In this document: positions 24,201 through 36,620 of the stretch, piece after piece
Position numbering within the stretch: position 1 is the first letter of the stretch
How the letters are laid out: each line of letters opens with the position of its first letter
Assembly: GCF_964199755.1 (NCBI RefSeq)
Contig: NC_133896.1
Location: 93,992,200-94,056,199 of the forward strand
Direction: 5' to 3'
DNA: 64,000 bases
Source of the DNA: Larus michahellis
Taxonomy: Eukaryota > Chordata > Aves > Charadriiformes > Laridae
Position numbers and translations under genes: made by a program
Notes under the pieces: generated by a model
Databases searched by the model: none
Told to the model about the DNA's origin: nothing
The model's input: only the letters and a program-made list of their open reading frames with translations

Positions 24201-26755
24201 CATGTGCAATGTGCGAGGGGAGGGGGAGCTGCTGTAATGACTGCTGACGGTGTGGGTGGCTGTCCCAAAAACAAGCTCTCCTGAGAGCTGGCCGGGCTGC
24301 TGGCGAGGATGTTCAAAGCGCACGTCCCTTCGTGGTCCGGGGGAGGCACAGCCCTGGCTGAGCGGTGCACACAAAAACAAGAGGCTCATGCGAGGTGTCT
24401 CCTAGGCTTTGGAAATGGCAGGTGCCTTTGCCATTACGCAGTTGAGCTTTTGTATCCAAAGGTCGTTTCTCTTGAAGAAAGAGGTTCTCCAGCGGCTGCA
24501 TCCTTCTGCTCTGGGTTGTCACAGGGGCTCTGCTCCCACCATCACGGATCTGCCCCTCCAAGGGGCCTTTGATAAGCGTATTGGAAACGGGTGGCAAAAG
24601 TGTCACTGCTGTGTCATGCTGACAGTTACCTAAGTTTTGGGGTGGGTTCCTCTTACGGTCAAAGGAACACACACCCCAAGATAATTCTTCAAACCTGGTA
24701 CCATCTTCCAAACCAAGGGTCTCCCAACAGAGAACACCTTCCAACATCCTTTGTGGTCTCCTGGCAAAAGTACAATGCAAGGCGGTGATCTGTGCCGTTC
24801 ATAACGGGGTCTGAAGGTGGGTTCTGTGATGGGCGAGTGAGGAGGGAACATCCTCTTTAATGGGATTTTCTGAACTCCAGTCCCTCTTCAGACAAGCTGT
24901 AGCTTTTCTGAATTTATGAATCCTGAATTTATGGCATATGCCTTCTATACCATCTCGTACATCACAAGTGTCTAGTGAGGGTAAGTCTCACCTGATGCTT
25001 TTTTTAAACCATCATAGTGTTGTCCCCAGCTTTCTGGGGACAAAGGTGAAGCCTAACGATACTTTGACATGACAAAATGAGGCGTATCTGCTCTGGTCGG
25101 ATGTTATTCAAATAGCAATGGTGGTGTGATACAGGGCCCATGGATAGAGGCAGAACGTACTTCATCATGTATAAAGGAAACAGATACTGCTTTTTCCAAG
25201 GATAGGGATGTAGCAAGTTAGAAATATGGAAATATGCCTCACAAATAGTTATTTGATCACATTAATCATATTATATTTGTCATATTAATGCACTGACAGA
25301 TGAATCCTCCAGTAATATCTGGGATCATGAGGAGGTTCGTGGTTATCCTGACCCAGCAAATCCTTGAGATGATGGCTGGTTCGTCACCAATGGGAAACCT
25401 TTTCATCTTTCCAAAGGCTCTCCAGACAACTGTAACAGCTGTAGTCCGGGTTCAGGCAACCAGAGGAGGTGGGCATGGGTCCACGGTAACTTTGTTCATG
25501 CAGCGCATTAATTCCTGAAGTCCAGAGTAACAGCCTGGCAACAGAAAGGCTGAAACAGCATTTGAAAAGACTCTTCTGGTCCTCTTTTGCTACTGCTCCA
25601 GGTGCCAGGATAGTGTATTTTCCTAAGCCTCCTTCCCAGAAACCTGGTACACTCCTGGGTTTAACTAACCATTGCAGAGGACGAATCTGTGTTTTATGAG
25701 AAGACGTCAATGCTGGCACTCCTCGTTAGAGTGCTAAAAAAATCCTCCGTTGCCCATATTTTCTCCTCATGGGAACATGCCCAAACATCCCAGATCTGAG
25801 AGATTTCCACCTGACTGTTGAATTTTACATGGTAAGCCCAACCATTTCAGCAATAACTTTCTCTTCTCCTCTCCCCTTTCCTTTTACAGAAACAACCTTT
25901 CCGAGCTTGAAAGTCCTGTTGCTTTTGTTTTGAACCTTTTTCATAATTCTCCAGGGTGAAAAAAGCTGACAAATCTATTTTCTTCATGATCTTTTATCCA
26001 GTAAGAAATATCTTCTCTATGCAAATTTCATTGGTAAACATCTAGTCATAAAATTTTTCAAAGGCACGTTTTTTTCTCTCGCTCCTTTTTTTTTTTTCCA
26101 AATAAAGAAAGGTGTGTTTCTTGTATTTTTAAAGCAGCCCACGATGAATGGCTTTCAAAACCTTCAGAGAGACTGAGGAGTTCACAACATCAGAGCTGGT
26201 GCACGTAGCCCTATGAAGTCTGTGATTATAACTCTTTTAAAAATGACAGCAAGGAAAAACTGTTGTGGGTTGTAAAATATTTTCCCATCTCAGTTTCTAA
26301 AGTTTGAGTAAAGCAATCTGCAGTCGTTGCTTCGAGTTTCTTAGTAGCAACGAAGCGGTGAGCTTATTTATCAAAGTGCTTCAAAGCTTAGTTAAAAACT
26401 CTGTACTAGAGATCTGTGATTTTTGATGTACGTGTCCTTGACTCAAAATAACTTTAAAGGCCATGGAAAATCTATCACATGGCTTTTATATGGGCATTGA
26501 TCTAAATACACCCACATAAAGGATAAGATGTACTTAAACAGTTGTTAAATCAGGTGCTGCGCATCCACAGAAAGCTGATGCAAAGCTGCATTTGAAACAA
26601 TACTTCTGTTTCTTTTAAAATATATTTGTTCTGGCTTTTACAAAGAGTAAGAAGCAATTGTTTCCTTGCATGCCAGGCTTACGTTTACCTTGTTGTGTCT
26701 CAGTCATCACTTCTCCTTCTTGTTCCTTCTCCGCTTTCTGTGTTGCCTTCAGCTG
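21221..26755. other. Intergenic, no gene recognised
   Basis: Mixed-composition sequence with scattered short open frames on both strands, none with a recognisable family or splice context. It includes AATAAA-like hexamers at 23221 and 26101, T-rich runs near 26080, and no identifiable transposon. Confidence 0.5.
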
Positions 26756-27648
26756 AATCATAGACTCATAGAATAGTTTGGGTTGGAAGGGACTTTTAAA
26801 GGTCATCTAGTCCAACCCCCCTGCAATGAGCAGGGACCTCTTTCAATAGACCAGGTTGCTCAGAGCCCCGTCTGACCTGACCTTGAATGTTCCCAGGGAT
26901 GGGGCATCCACAACTTTTCTGGGCAACCTGGTCCAGTGTTTCACCACCCTCATTGTAAAAAATTTCTTCCTTACATCTAGTCTAAATTTACCCTCTTTTA
27001 GTTTAAAACCATTACCCCTTGTCCTGTCACAACAGGCCCTGCTAAAAAGTTTGTCCCCGTCTTTCTTATAAGCCCTGTTTAAGTGTTGAAATGTCACACC
27101 AAGGTGTTCCCACAGCCTTCTCTTCTCCAGGCTGAACAACCCCAACTCTCTCTGCCTGTCCTCATAGGAGAGGTGCTCCAGCCCTCTGATCATCTTTGTG
27201 GCCCTCGTCTGGACCGGCTCCTTCTTGGTCCATGTCCTTCCTGTGCTGAGGACTCCAGAGCTGGACGCAGTGCTCCAGGTGAAGTCTCACCAGAGCACAG
27301 TAGAGGGGCAGAATCACCTCCCTTGACCTGCTGGCCACGCTTCTTTTGATGCAGCCCAGGATACAGCTGACCTTCTGGGCTGCAAGTGCACATTGACAGC
27401 TCACATCCCACTTTTCATCCACCAGTACCCCCCAGTGCTTCTCAGCAGAGCTACTCTCTGTCCCTTCATCCCCCAGCCTGTATAGATACTGGAGGTTGCC
27501 CCGACCCAGCTGCAGAAACCTGCACTTGGCCTTGTTAAACCTCACAACGTTCACATGGTCCCACCTCTCTAGCTCATCCAGGTCCCTCTGGATGGCATCC
27601 CATCCCTCAGGCATGTCAACTGCATCACTCAGCTTGGTATCAGCAGAC
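26756..27648 (-). repeat. CR1 LINE, 5'-truncated (about 0.9 kb)
   Basis: The + strand shows the reversed CR1 3' end at 26756-26825 (aatcatagactcatagaata, then a 'ggttggaagggac' block). Reading leftward on the - strand, the end of the reverse-transcriptase ORF is visible. Recognisable blocks include FNKAKCRFLQLG, LGCIKRSVASRSREVILPLY and LVRLHLEHCVQLWSPQHRKD. The frame is broken after the LWSPQ block, so the copy is inactive. It lies in the LRRC58-GPR156 intergenic region. Confidence 0.93.
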
Positions 27649-30600
27649 GAACTCCTGGCTTACAGCAAAGTTGTGGCCTATCTTAGAGTATGCATTTCAC
27701 AACCGGTAGTGTTTAATGTTGTTCAGTTACTGTTACTCAAGTCCTAAAGCTCAACCTATTCTTTTTGCAGGATGTGCTTTTCCTCCCCACCGTGCAGGTT
27801 CACTGTCCGACACCTTGTGTGGATGCCATAAGTGAATATTATATCCTGGTCATGGAGGAACTCCGCAGCAACCCTCCCTTCAGCTGTATTTCCCTCTCCA
27901 TGCTACTCAACCATATCTGCACTTGCTGCTCTTTGGACATACTGATCTTCTCTTGACTTGGTGGATTTCTTAGAGATATTTGCTGCCAGTCACATGGCTT
28001 CAAGTGTCAGATTGTTCAGAGGTACTAGACCTCTTTGTACCTTCCCACCTGCCCTGGTTCCTTCCCCGAACTCAAGTTTACTAAATTATTCTTGACATTA
28101 CAAATATCAAAATGTGGATGGTGGTAACTTCCATTTCCCGACCTTGTTTCTCATAACCTGTTCTAGCTTTGTCTCTGAAGTCAACACCACTTGCGAAAAC
28201 CGAGGCTTCATGTTGATTTAGCAGATTGACTCAGCTTTTCAGCCTTACTAGCCTACCTGCACTCCCATTTGCCTCCAAACAGCACCCCTTTCTTCTCTCA
28301 TTTTTCGCTCTTTGGCATAAGGATTTTTCCATGCTCCCACCATACTCCTTTTCCCTTCCGTTCCTCATGTTGCAGTCCCTCCTCTGGCAGCCACCACACA
28401 CGTCTACTCTGCCAAGGATCCCCACTCTCATGGACATGCTTTTCGACAGTGCTCATGCAAGTGGTTGGTGGCCTTTCTGCCTTCTGTCCTTACTTCATCT
28501 TGCCTCCCCTTCTTCCTCCTAGTGATCCCAGAAACACTTTCTTCCATCACTTGGCCCCCAGCACATTGTAGCTGTCCCCATGGGGATGGGTAAGGACGCA
28601 GTCTGCTGGTCTCTGCTCCAGAATGGCCCATTCACCCGAGAGACAGCTCTGATGGTAATGGGAACCATCTCATTCAACATGCTCCCAACAGCCTCAGGAG
28701 CAAAGATGGAGCATTGAACGTCTCCTTCTGCTCCATGTGGTTGTCAGCCTCGGGTTCAGACTGAAGTCTTGGTCTTTGTCTCTATGAACTGCCATAAGCA
28801 AGGCTTTTCCTTGACTGTGAGGTTCTGGAAACAGGGATGTGCTGTCCTTGCCTGGCAGCAGGGTGCTTAGCAGCCAGGGAGACAAGTCCCAGCCTCTGCT
28901 ATGACAAGAGACCACCTTAAAAGGAAGGCGGCAGCCTGTCTTTCCATCTCTTATAAGGAAAAATGCTTCAGATGTGGCAGCTAGAGCTAGAAACAAGGGA
29001 TGCTTCTGTTGTGCATTGGATGTGCGTTAGAGCTGCATTAATAGAAAGGGGTTTGTTTTTGTTTTTATTCTCTATTGTTAGAAAGAAAAACATCTTCACC
29101 GTGCCAGGTAGAATAAAGAACATGGTGAATAACTGAGGTGAGATCATTATATGACTTCATGAGTAGTCACGAACTGCGACAATTGAAGGAAACTATCATT
29201 TACCACCTGTTATTTAGCAGACGGGCACAGCTGAAACTCGGCTCCATTGCAGACTTTATTGTTTCCCTGTCAAACCCTAAGAGGCTGAGATACCTCCCAG
29301 GAGACCACTAATCACTGCTGGGGTTGGGTGTTGCTGGCAGGGCTAAGTGAACCTTAAAAGGTTTGGTGGTTCAGATTAGCATCAAAGAGGCTGAATGCTT
29401 CTCCTGGGTTCCAGGTCATGCCAAGCCTTTAATAAAAATCCTCCACTGAGACTCGGTATGAAAGGGAAGAGCGGGCAGGCTTATTGACTGCATCTGGCAT
29501 GACCAGTCCCTTACCTAAAATTAGCTAAACTCCTGCTATCCTGTGTCAGCATGCGCTTGGGCTGGGGCAAACCCCAGGTGGATCCCTCCGGAGCTCTGTC
29601 CTCTGCAGTCTTTTCCGAAGAGCGGCACCCAGGCACGGTCTTTCACAGAAACCCCATCTACCCTTGGAGGAGGTTAGTCATTCATTCACCAAAAATGGGG
29701 ACCGATGAACCCCAAGTTTCCAATGGAAAATACAAGTAGAAAAAACAACAGGCAGAAAACCACTTTGTTCTTTGGTTGGGTTTTTTTTTTCACAATTTTC
29801 TATGTTATGGTAAAGAAAACATATCGTTCTGAGGGCAGTTCAGTCAAGGATGCCCTGTCTTCCCACTAGCAGGCCCTCTAGTTTGACATAAGATGTGATT
29901 CTGCCTGAGCCCATCCCTGTGAGAAGGATTTGCCAATGTCTAATAAAAGCTGTGCACGTGCTCCTTCACCTTATGGGAGTGGGAGAGGGAACGATTCACC
30001 AAGTTTCTCTCTCCTCTGACCATCCACTGAAGCTTGTAGAAACTTAATAGCTTTGAGACTCCCAGCCCACTGTTAAATTTGCTGCAATTTGTCAGGTGGT
30101 TTAAAAATTGTTGGTGAAGAGGGGATGCTGGACAGACAAGCACATGCATTGAATATGCCTCGTTCCCTTAGGATATCACCGTAAATATGGGAATGGTCCT
30201 AACTGGTTGTGGAGGACCTCATCAAAGTTGAGGCAAATGTTTGTCTCAGAGTCCTGGGACCGAATCTGTATGAACATCCTTGTTTGCCAGAACCAGATAG
30301 GTGCTTGGTGCCGGCTCCACCAGAAAGCTTGCTCACAGCCTCCCTCGATTCCCTCACACGCTGGTTACCCGTTGTGGCATAGGGTTAGTCTGCTGCTTTC
30401 TCAGAAACCCTACCCTGGCTCCCTTTTCCTTGACACAGTACCTAATTCATAACCTCATGTTTTCCTCTTGATGCCATCCCAAATAAATAATAATTAGAAA
30501 GCGTGTGGGAAACCAACTTACAAAAGGCTGGCAACCTCTCTCCCACATCGGGTAGAGGATTTGCTCCGTCCAGCCGCCCTGCTCTCGCGGCAGATCCAGC

Positions 30601-33600
30601 CCCCTCTGCCCTGTCTGCAAGGGCGCTGATCCCCATCCAGCGTTGCCACTGGTGGGGTGCAGAAAGCCTTCACAAGAGAGTTCATACCGCCCCATGGATC
30701 TGCTCAATGGGTGGTGCAGAAAGGATGAGGGAGGGTTAAAGTACAGCAGCTTTTCCACTGGCGGCAGCTCATTGCTTACGGGGAACTAGCCAAATGGTGG
30801 CTGGAAGGAGGTCGTGTTTCAAGCCCAAGCCTTCTGTGACTTTCTGACCCCCTGTCAGGTGAAGCTTGGATTAGCCATACTTTGCATAAGAGACAGGCAG
30901 GGTGAGTAGGGTGTTGCTAGCGAACCAGTTTTCACCGGTGGGAGTGAGCTTCAGTTCTGAGCACAGTGGAAACCACGCTGGAGCTGATGTTCCTGCCCTA
31001 GACGTGTTCTAAGTAACACAGCTTTTCATTACAAGGGGATGTGGGTCTCATGCCACTAGTAGGTGCTTTTTTTCCACCATATTCTTAAAGCCTTTCCTTG
31101 GATTCCTCTGGTTCTCCCCTCTGTTGCATATTTCCGTCCTCACACGGATCACGCCTAAGATCTTGGCTTGTCCACCTAGCAATAGTGGGGTCCACATGAA
31201 CTACAGAAAGATTGTGAGATCATCTTTCTGAGAGGTTATTTCAAATCCAGGAAGACACAGAGCCATGTGTTAAAAGAATGCGAGGTTTTTTCCTTGCAGT
31301 AGATAGAGCCGCACCAGCTGGCCCAATGATTTGCTGTGGCAGGAGTGGTAACTCACCAAAGTCATCCTAAAGCAGTTCATGGAAGCATAGAAAATAGGTT
31401 TGAAAGGGAATATGACACGGTCCATACTTCTGTCCCTGGCTGCACCTAAATCTCCTGGCAGAGGTTTGACTATCTGAATGGACAGCGTTCCAGAACATAT
31501 TGGGAGGAATGGAGCAAGCAGTGGGAACATCCCCAAGTGCAGCTCTTTGGCTCAATTTGCAAAAGTGGTCCACACATGGCCCCAGTTGCCTTAACAAGGC
31601 AAGCAATTATAATGGGCAGCTCTTCTGTTAAGGAGAATGAAGAGGAGGCTGTTTAGGAAGGGTCACAAAGCCCACAGGATGGTGTAGGAATAACAAGAGA
31701 TTATTCAAGATTTCAGGAACCTCAGAAAAGGAGAAAGTCTAAGCAATCGTCTCTAAGGTCCTGTTCCTGAGGGCTGGAGGAGAGGACAGAAGCTCCTGGA
31801 GGTCGAAGCAGTGGCTGATGCTTGCTGGGAGGCTGCACAGCGTGGGGCACTCAGCCCTAGTTGATGGCGACACAGAGCAGTGCTACAGAGGGGTGGCCTG
31901 CTCATCCAAAGTCCAGAGACCAGCCTCGTGGCCTGGAAACAGGCTGGAAAAGGCAGGACATTTTGGACTCAACCCTGCAAAGATGATCTTCAAATGGCCA
32001 AAAGCTTCAACAGTTTAAACTCAAGGGACCGTGGACTAAGCAGGGTGCACATGTCAAAAGAATAAAATAACCAGTTGTTTAAATTCCAGAATAAGAAACT
32101 TCATCAACAAGAGGAAAAAGTGAAAAAGTTTCACTTCTAAGAATGAATTGGATGGAACTGGTATTGCCTAAGTCTGGCCAGATGCTTTCTTTAATGGAGA
32201 TGTTACAACTGCCGGCTACCACATGCTGAGAAAGGAGATAGCGAGCAAAAGAGATAAGGGTGGTGCTTTATGCTAATGGCAACATTACCTGTTTTAGAAT
32301 GAGGAGTAACTCGGAGCAGACTATGTAGATCAATGCGCTAATTAGTAAAGCCCAAGAGGGAGTGCTCTGCGTACACCTGTGTGTATAACTGACTACCTCA
32401 TCAAACGAGGCCCAGGACGGATGTCTCTCTACAGGCTTATTTGCAACGTGTGAAAAGAAAACCGTATTTGCATACAGAATTTAATTCTAGGACACATCTG
32501 TGGAGATTGCCTGCAGGCCACCGCCGAGCCTCATGAAAGTTTCTGAGTGTGCTGGATGGTAATTCCCTGGCAGAGGATGCATCCATCCATCCAGCACACG
32601 CCGTCTCCCTTTCAGATTTCATGGCGATGGGTAAAGAATTTGCTACTAGCAGTTAGTTGCCTGATCGCAATCAACGTGAGCAAAGTCAGGACAGTCTTAG
32701 GTAGTCATACATGAATTTGGATTTTCAGAGAGACTGATTTTTCCCTAACCTGAAGAAAATACAAATTGCAGTTCGTCCTGAAGAAAACTTAGACAAATTA
32801 GTGAAATCTGACTGAAAAGTGAGCTGCTTAAGAAGAGCTTAGCAGATGACCAAAAGCCACCGATAAAGTAGAGGCCAGTTTTGATGTTGCTCTGTGCAAA
32901 ACTGAATGAATGTGAACTCCTGAGGATGGACAACGCAGACATGTTAAATGGGCTGAAACCCCACTACTTGCCAGACTCCAGAAGAGAGGCGTTACTGCTA
33001 ACGACTGGCAAGTAGGGGGGGGTCTCATTGCACAAAAATCAGCTCGAGGCCCATGTTTTTCGACAGTAAACTTGAAGTAAATATAAAATCTTTGAACGCC
33101 CCTTGGAGCAAATGGCATGGGCCATACCCCCAAAAGGAGGTGCTTTGTCTCAGGCGGCCACAACTCTCGAGAAGCAGGCGTAACGTGTAAATAGCAGGGA
33201 GGAAGGATGATGGTTGGAGGAGCCGGGGATGAAGAGCCAGAGGAGCAGTGAAGAGCTGTGAGCGGGCGGTTTATCCTTCCTATCAGGCAGTGCCGAACTA
33301 GGCGCTGAAGCCCCTCCAGGTAGCTCTGCAGTCTAAGATTTCAAGATGATGTTTAAAAAGAGCGGAGACTGAGCCAAGCCGACCTGTGGAAGGCACAGCT
33401 GGAGCGAACCGCGTGCCACCACCACAGGTCATTTCAATGGAGTTCAGCTTTTGCTTTCCCTTCCTAGGACCCAGCCTCGGGCTGCGCCACGCTGCTGCTG
33501 GGCTCCAGTTGTACCCTGGTGTGGGGTGACGTGTTCCCAACACAGGGGTTACTCGCCGCTCTCTAGGCACAGCGGGATCCTTTGGGATGAAAGGGATGTC

Positions 33601-35400
33601 ATTCCTGCAGGGATAATAGCACAACTCACCTTATGGACTTTCTGCTCTCACACGTGCCTCTCCAGACCCCTATTCCTGCCTGCCCGGCAACACAAATCCT
33701 TCCTCAGTGCATTTCTCTAGCCCAGCACACACTTTCTTGCCTCCAGACCCATGTGTTTTCCCGGTGTCCCTCACATCCTGGCTGCAGACCTGTGTTGTTC
33801 GACCACGCCAAATGACAACTGGAGGGACACCCTGGCCCTCGGAAGGCTGCAGAGCTCGCCGGGATGAGGTCGCGGTCCTGCTTCTGCTGGGCGAGGAATA
33901 AGAGGTGACGCATGTGTATGCACCTGTATCTGTTGCCACGGAAATGTCAATACCCCCAGAGCTTGCTTTTTTTTTTTTGAGGGAGAGTTAAACCCAGGAG
34001 CAAAACTGAAGCAAGCACAAAGCGGTGATTTCTTGTTATCACTGTTTACAAGGAGCTCAGTAATAAGCATGAGTCAATGGGGCAACACAAGCTCTCTCTG
34101 TTAGCATTGGGAGGAACCAGAAATAAAGCACCTCGCTCCTGTTTCTGTGTGAACAGTCAGGTTCCCGCTCCGCTCCCCTGCCTCCCTGCTGTGAGACATT
34201 TTGGTTTATGATTCTGGTTTTGCAGAGGCCAGATTGGTAGGTCCAGTCTAAGAGCCTGCATGTTTTGAAAGAGATCGGATTTCCAGAGATATTGAGATAT
34301 GGTGGACCTTCACCACAGCCGCTGTGAGCTGCAGATGCCCTGTGCCTCCGCAAATCAGCGTGCTGCTTCCAGTGCCAAAATACAGATTTAGCCCACGGTA
34401 GGGCCTCCAGCTTTCAGACTGCTGGCCGCCAGGGCTGGACCTTGGTCACTCAAGGCTTTCCAAGGGGCTTTTTTATTCTCTTTTGAAGGTGGCAGTAAGA
34501 AGGCTCCTAGCTTCTTCACCTGCTCTGGACATGACTCTCCACCCCACCAGCAGCTCCGGGTCCAGGACTGACTCCCAACACATCTGCCTTTGTCGCCAAT
34601 CAGGATCCAGGCTGGAAAAGCTTACTGGAGGGTGATGCACTAGACTCCCTGCGGCAGGGTACCTCCCTCCATTTTCCCTCAGAAGAAGATGGGAAAAGGG
34701 AGTGGAGCGGCCCTACTGCAGCTTCCCCGCTTTCTCATCTGGGACATCAGTCAAAGGGGGTGGGGGCTGCTGCCAGAACCAGTGGCTGCAAACTGGATGA
34801 TTTTACTGGGCTGGGGAGCTAATGGGTCCGTGCATTTAGGACAGTGCCATGTGGCACAGCATGCCTAACAGCGGAGAGGCTGAAAACCTCTTCGCTCCCA
34901 TTCAGACCAAGGCTGCCTCTGGTCCATAGCTCTGTAGCTTCGGGAATGGGCAGGAGTGAAAAATTAGCACTGCTCATGCCAAGGCCTGGCAGAGTCAGAT
35001 AATGAGGTAAACAGAAGTGGATGAAGAGAGAAAACCTGCACGGCCTTACGCCTTTCCACAAACAACCCTTTCCAGTAGCGCCTGGCACTTTGCTGCAGGC
35101 TGGGAGAAAAACTTTAGTGCTGGAGCAGAGCTTTTGGCTTTTGGAGCTGGGGAAGGAAATCCATTAAAACTGAGTGGCTGTCTTGCAGGGAGAGAGCAAG
35201 TTAATGAGGGCATCAGGGCCATGGGAGGCAGGAGAAGGAAACAGGCGGCACGGGGATGCTGAGCGAGGTGGTGGGTCTGTCCGCATGACACTGAGTGTTG
35301 CTCACACAGACATACCTATTGCAGTAGTCACGTTGGCTACCACTAGCCATGGGGCTGCACGAGCAGGTCGCAGAGCGCAGGCTGGCCGCCCTCGCATTTA
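27649..35400. other. Intergenic, no gene recognised
   Basis: No exon, RNA gene or transposon that I can name. A pyrimidine-rich stretch at about 28220-28560 and several T-runs (29785, 33969) are present. Open frames are short and look random. Confidence 0.5.
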
Positions 35401-36215
35401 CTCACCTTCACCGGCCGGTTTTGCCGCAGACGTGGGGTTTTTGTGCTGCCTCAGCTGCAGGCAGGGCCACAACCAGACGACTTATTACCCGGCCGGGCCA
35501 CGTCCCCACCTGCAGGGACAGGCGACGGGCATTGCCATGGGGCAGCGGGACGGACCGTGGGGCTAACGGGACCCGGCACCCACCGGGGACAGGTCAGGCG
35601 GGGCGGTGGGCTGTGCTGGTGGGGGTCCCCGGCTCTGTCACGGAGCGGGGCGGGTGTGTGTGTGTTTTTGGGAGGGGGTGACACTGCGATGACAACTAGG
35701 GGGAGAAGACGCTAGGGTGAAGCGGGGTCCAACCCCGCCGGGTTTTTCCCCCCCCTCACTGCTAAAAAGTTTTGTCCCGGCTCCGATGGAAGCGGGGCCC
35801 GGAGCCGCCGGGCGGGCGGGAGGAGCGCGGCCGCCACGGCCCCTCCCCGCCGCCCGCCTCCGCCGTGCCGAGCCGAGCCGTGCCAGGCAGCTGCGGGGCG
35901 GTCGCCGGCGCGGAGCTCCGCGTCCCCCGGTGGCGGGGGGCCGCTCCCCGCTCCATCCCGCCCCGCCCCGTCCCGTCCCGGCCGGCGAAGGAGCAGCCCA
36001 GCCGCCCGCACCGCCTTGCAGCCAGCCCCGCAGGTTCGCACCCTGGGCCCGGGTGCCGTCCCCGCAGGTTGGTCGGGGGCCGCGGGGGGGGGGACAGCGG
36101 CGGTGGGATGGGGCTGCCCCGCTCCAGCCTGTCGCGGAGCGCGGTGCCGCGCCGGTAACAGAGAGGGGTGGCTGGGACGAGGGGTGCCGTTTCCCTCCCG
36201 AGCTCTGCCCCGCCG

Positions 36216-36241
36216 CCCCCCCCTCCCCCCCCCCCCCCCCC
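36216..36241. repeat. Poly-C tract
   Basis: A run of C interrupted by a single T, within the CpG island. It is capable of i-motif or (other strand) G-quadruplex formation and prone to assembly length errors. Confidence 0.85.
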
Positions 36242-36401
36242 GCTCCTTTCCCCTTGGGTGCTGCCCCACGGTCCCCCCCCCCACACACACACCACAGCCG
36301 CCGGACTGGCAGCTGCCGGAGGGAAGGTTTGGCAGCATCCCGAGCACTCCCGCTCCCTGGCAGGGGGTCAGTGGTGGTGGGCAGGCCGGGTTTGGGGGCG
36401 C

Positions 36402-36416
36402 GGGGGGGGGGGGGGG
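36402..36416. repeat. Poly-G tract
   Basis: Fifteen consecutive G residues following other G-runs at the 3' edge of the CpG island. Likely variable in length. Confidence 0.85.
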
Positions 36417-36620
36417 CTCATTTTGGGGGTGAAGGGCTCCCGGCTTGCCGTTCGCTGGGTTGGGGGTGCCCGGAGTACACCCCTGAGCTCGAAACGGTGG
36501 CGGGCTTGTGCCGGTGTTTTGTAGCTCTCTAGAAAATACCGTCCCAAAGAGCCCCAGTAGCGCCGTGGGGGAGCGGGAGCCGGCCGGGGGAGTGCGAGTC
36601 TGCCGGCACTTTGGGATAGA

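Larger units (their letters stand above)
35400..36620 (+). promoter_or_regulatory. CpG island, probable GPR156 promoter / noncoding first exon
   Basis: CpG density is very high, peaking at about 35770-36170, with no ATG-initiated frame that looks like a protein. Long C runs (36216-36241) and a G15 run (36402-36416) follow. It is the only strong CpG island between LRRC58 and the first coding exon of GPR156, 9 kb further on. The 5' end of the coding exon at 45271 looks like an internal splice acceptor, so an upstream noncoding exon is required. Assigning that exon to this island is inference; an unrelated or bidirectional transcript is possible. Confidence 0.55.

Noticed and set aside
26843-27614. 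Apparent protein-coding frames on the - strand with reverse-transcriptase-like text
   Set aside because: They are decayed CR1 ORF2 fragments in a truncated LINE, not a host gene.
35638-36532. Open frames of 177-271 codons in the second CpG island
   Set aside because: Low-complexity Pro/Arg/Gly/Ala translations on several frames at once, expected from stop-poor GC-rich DNA; no splice-consistent protein.
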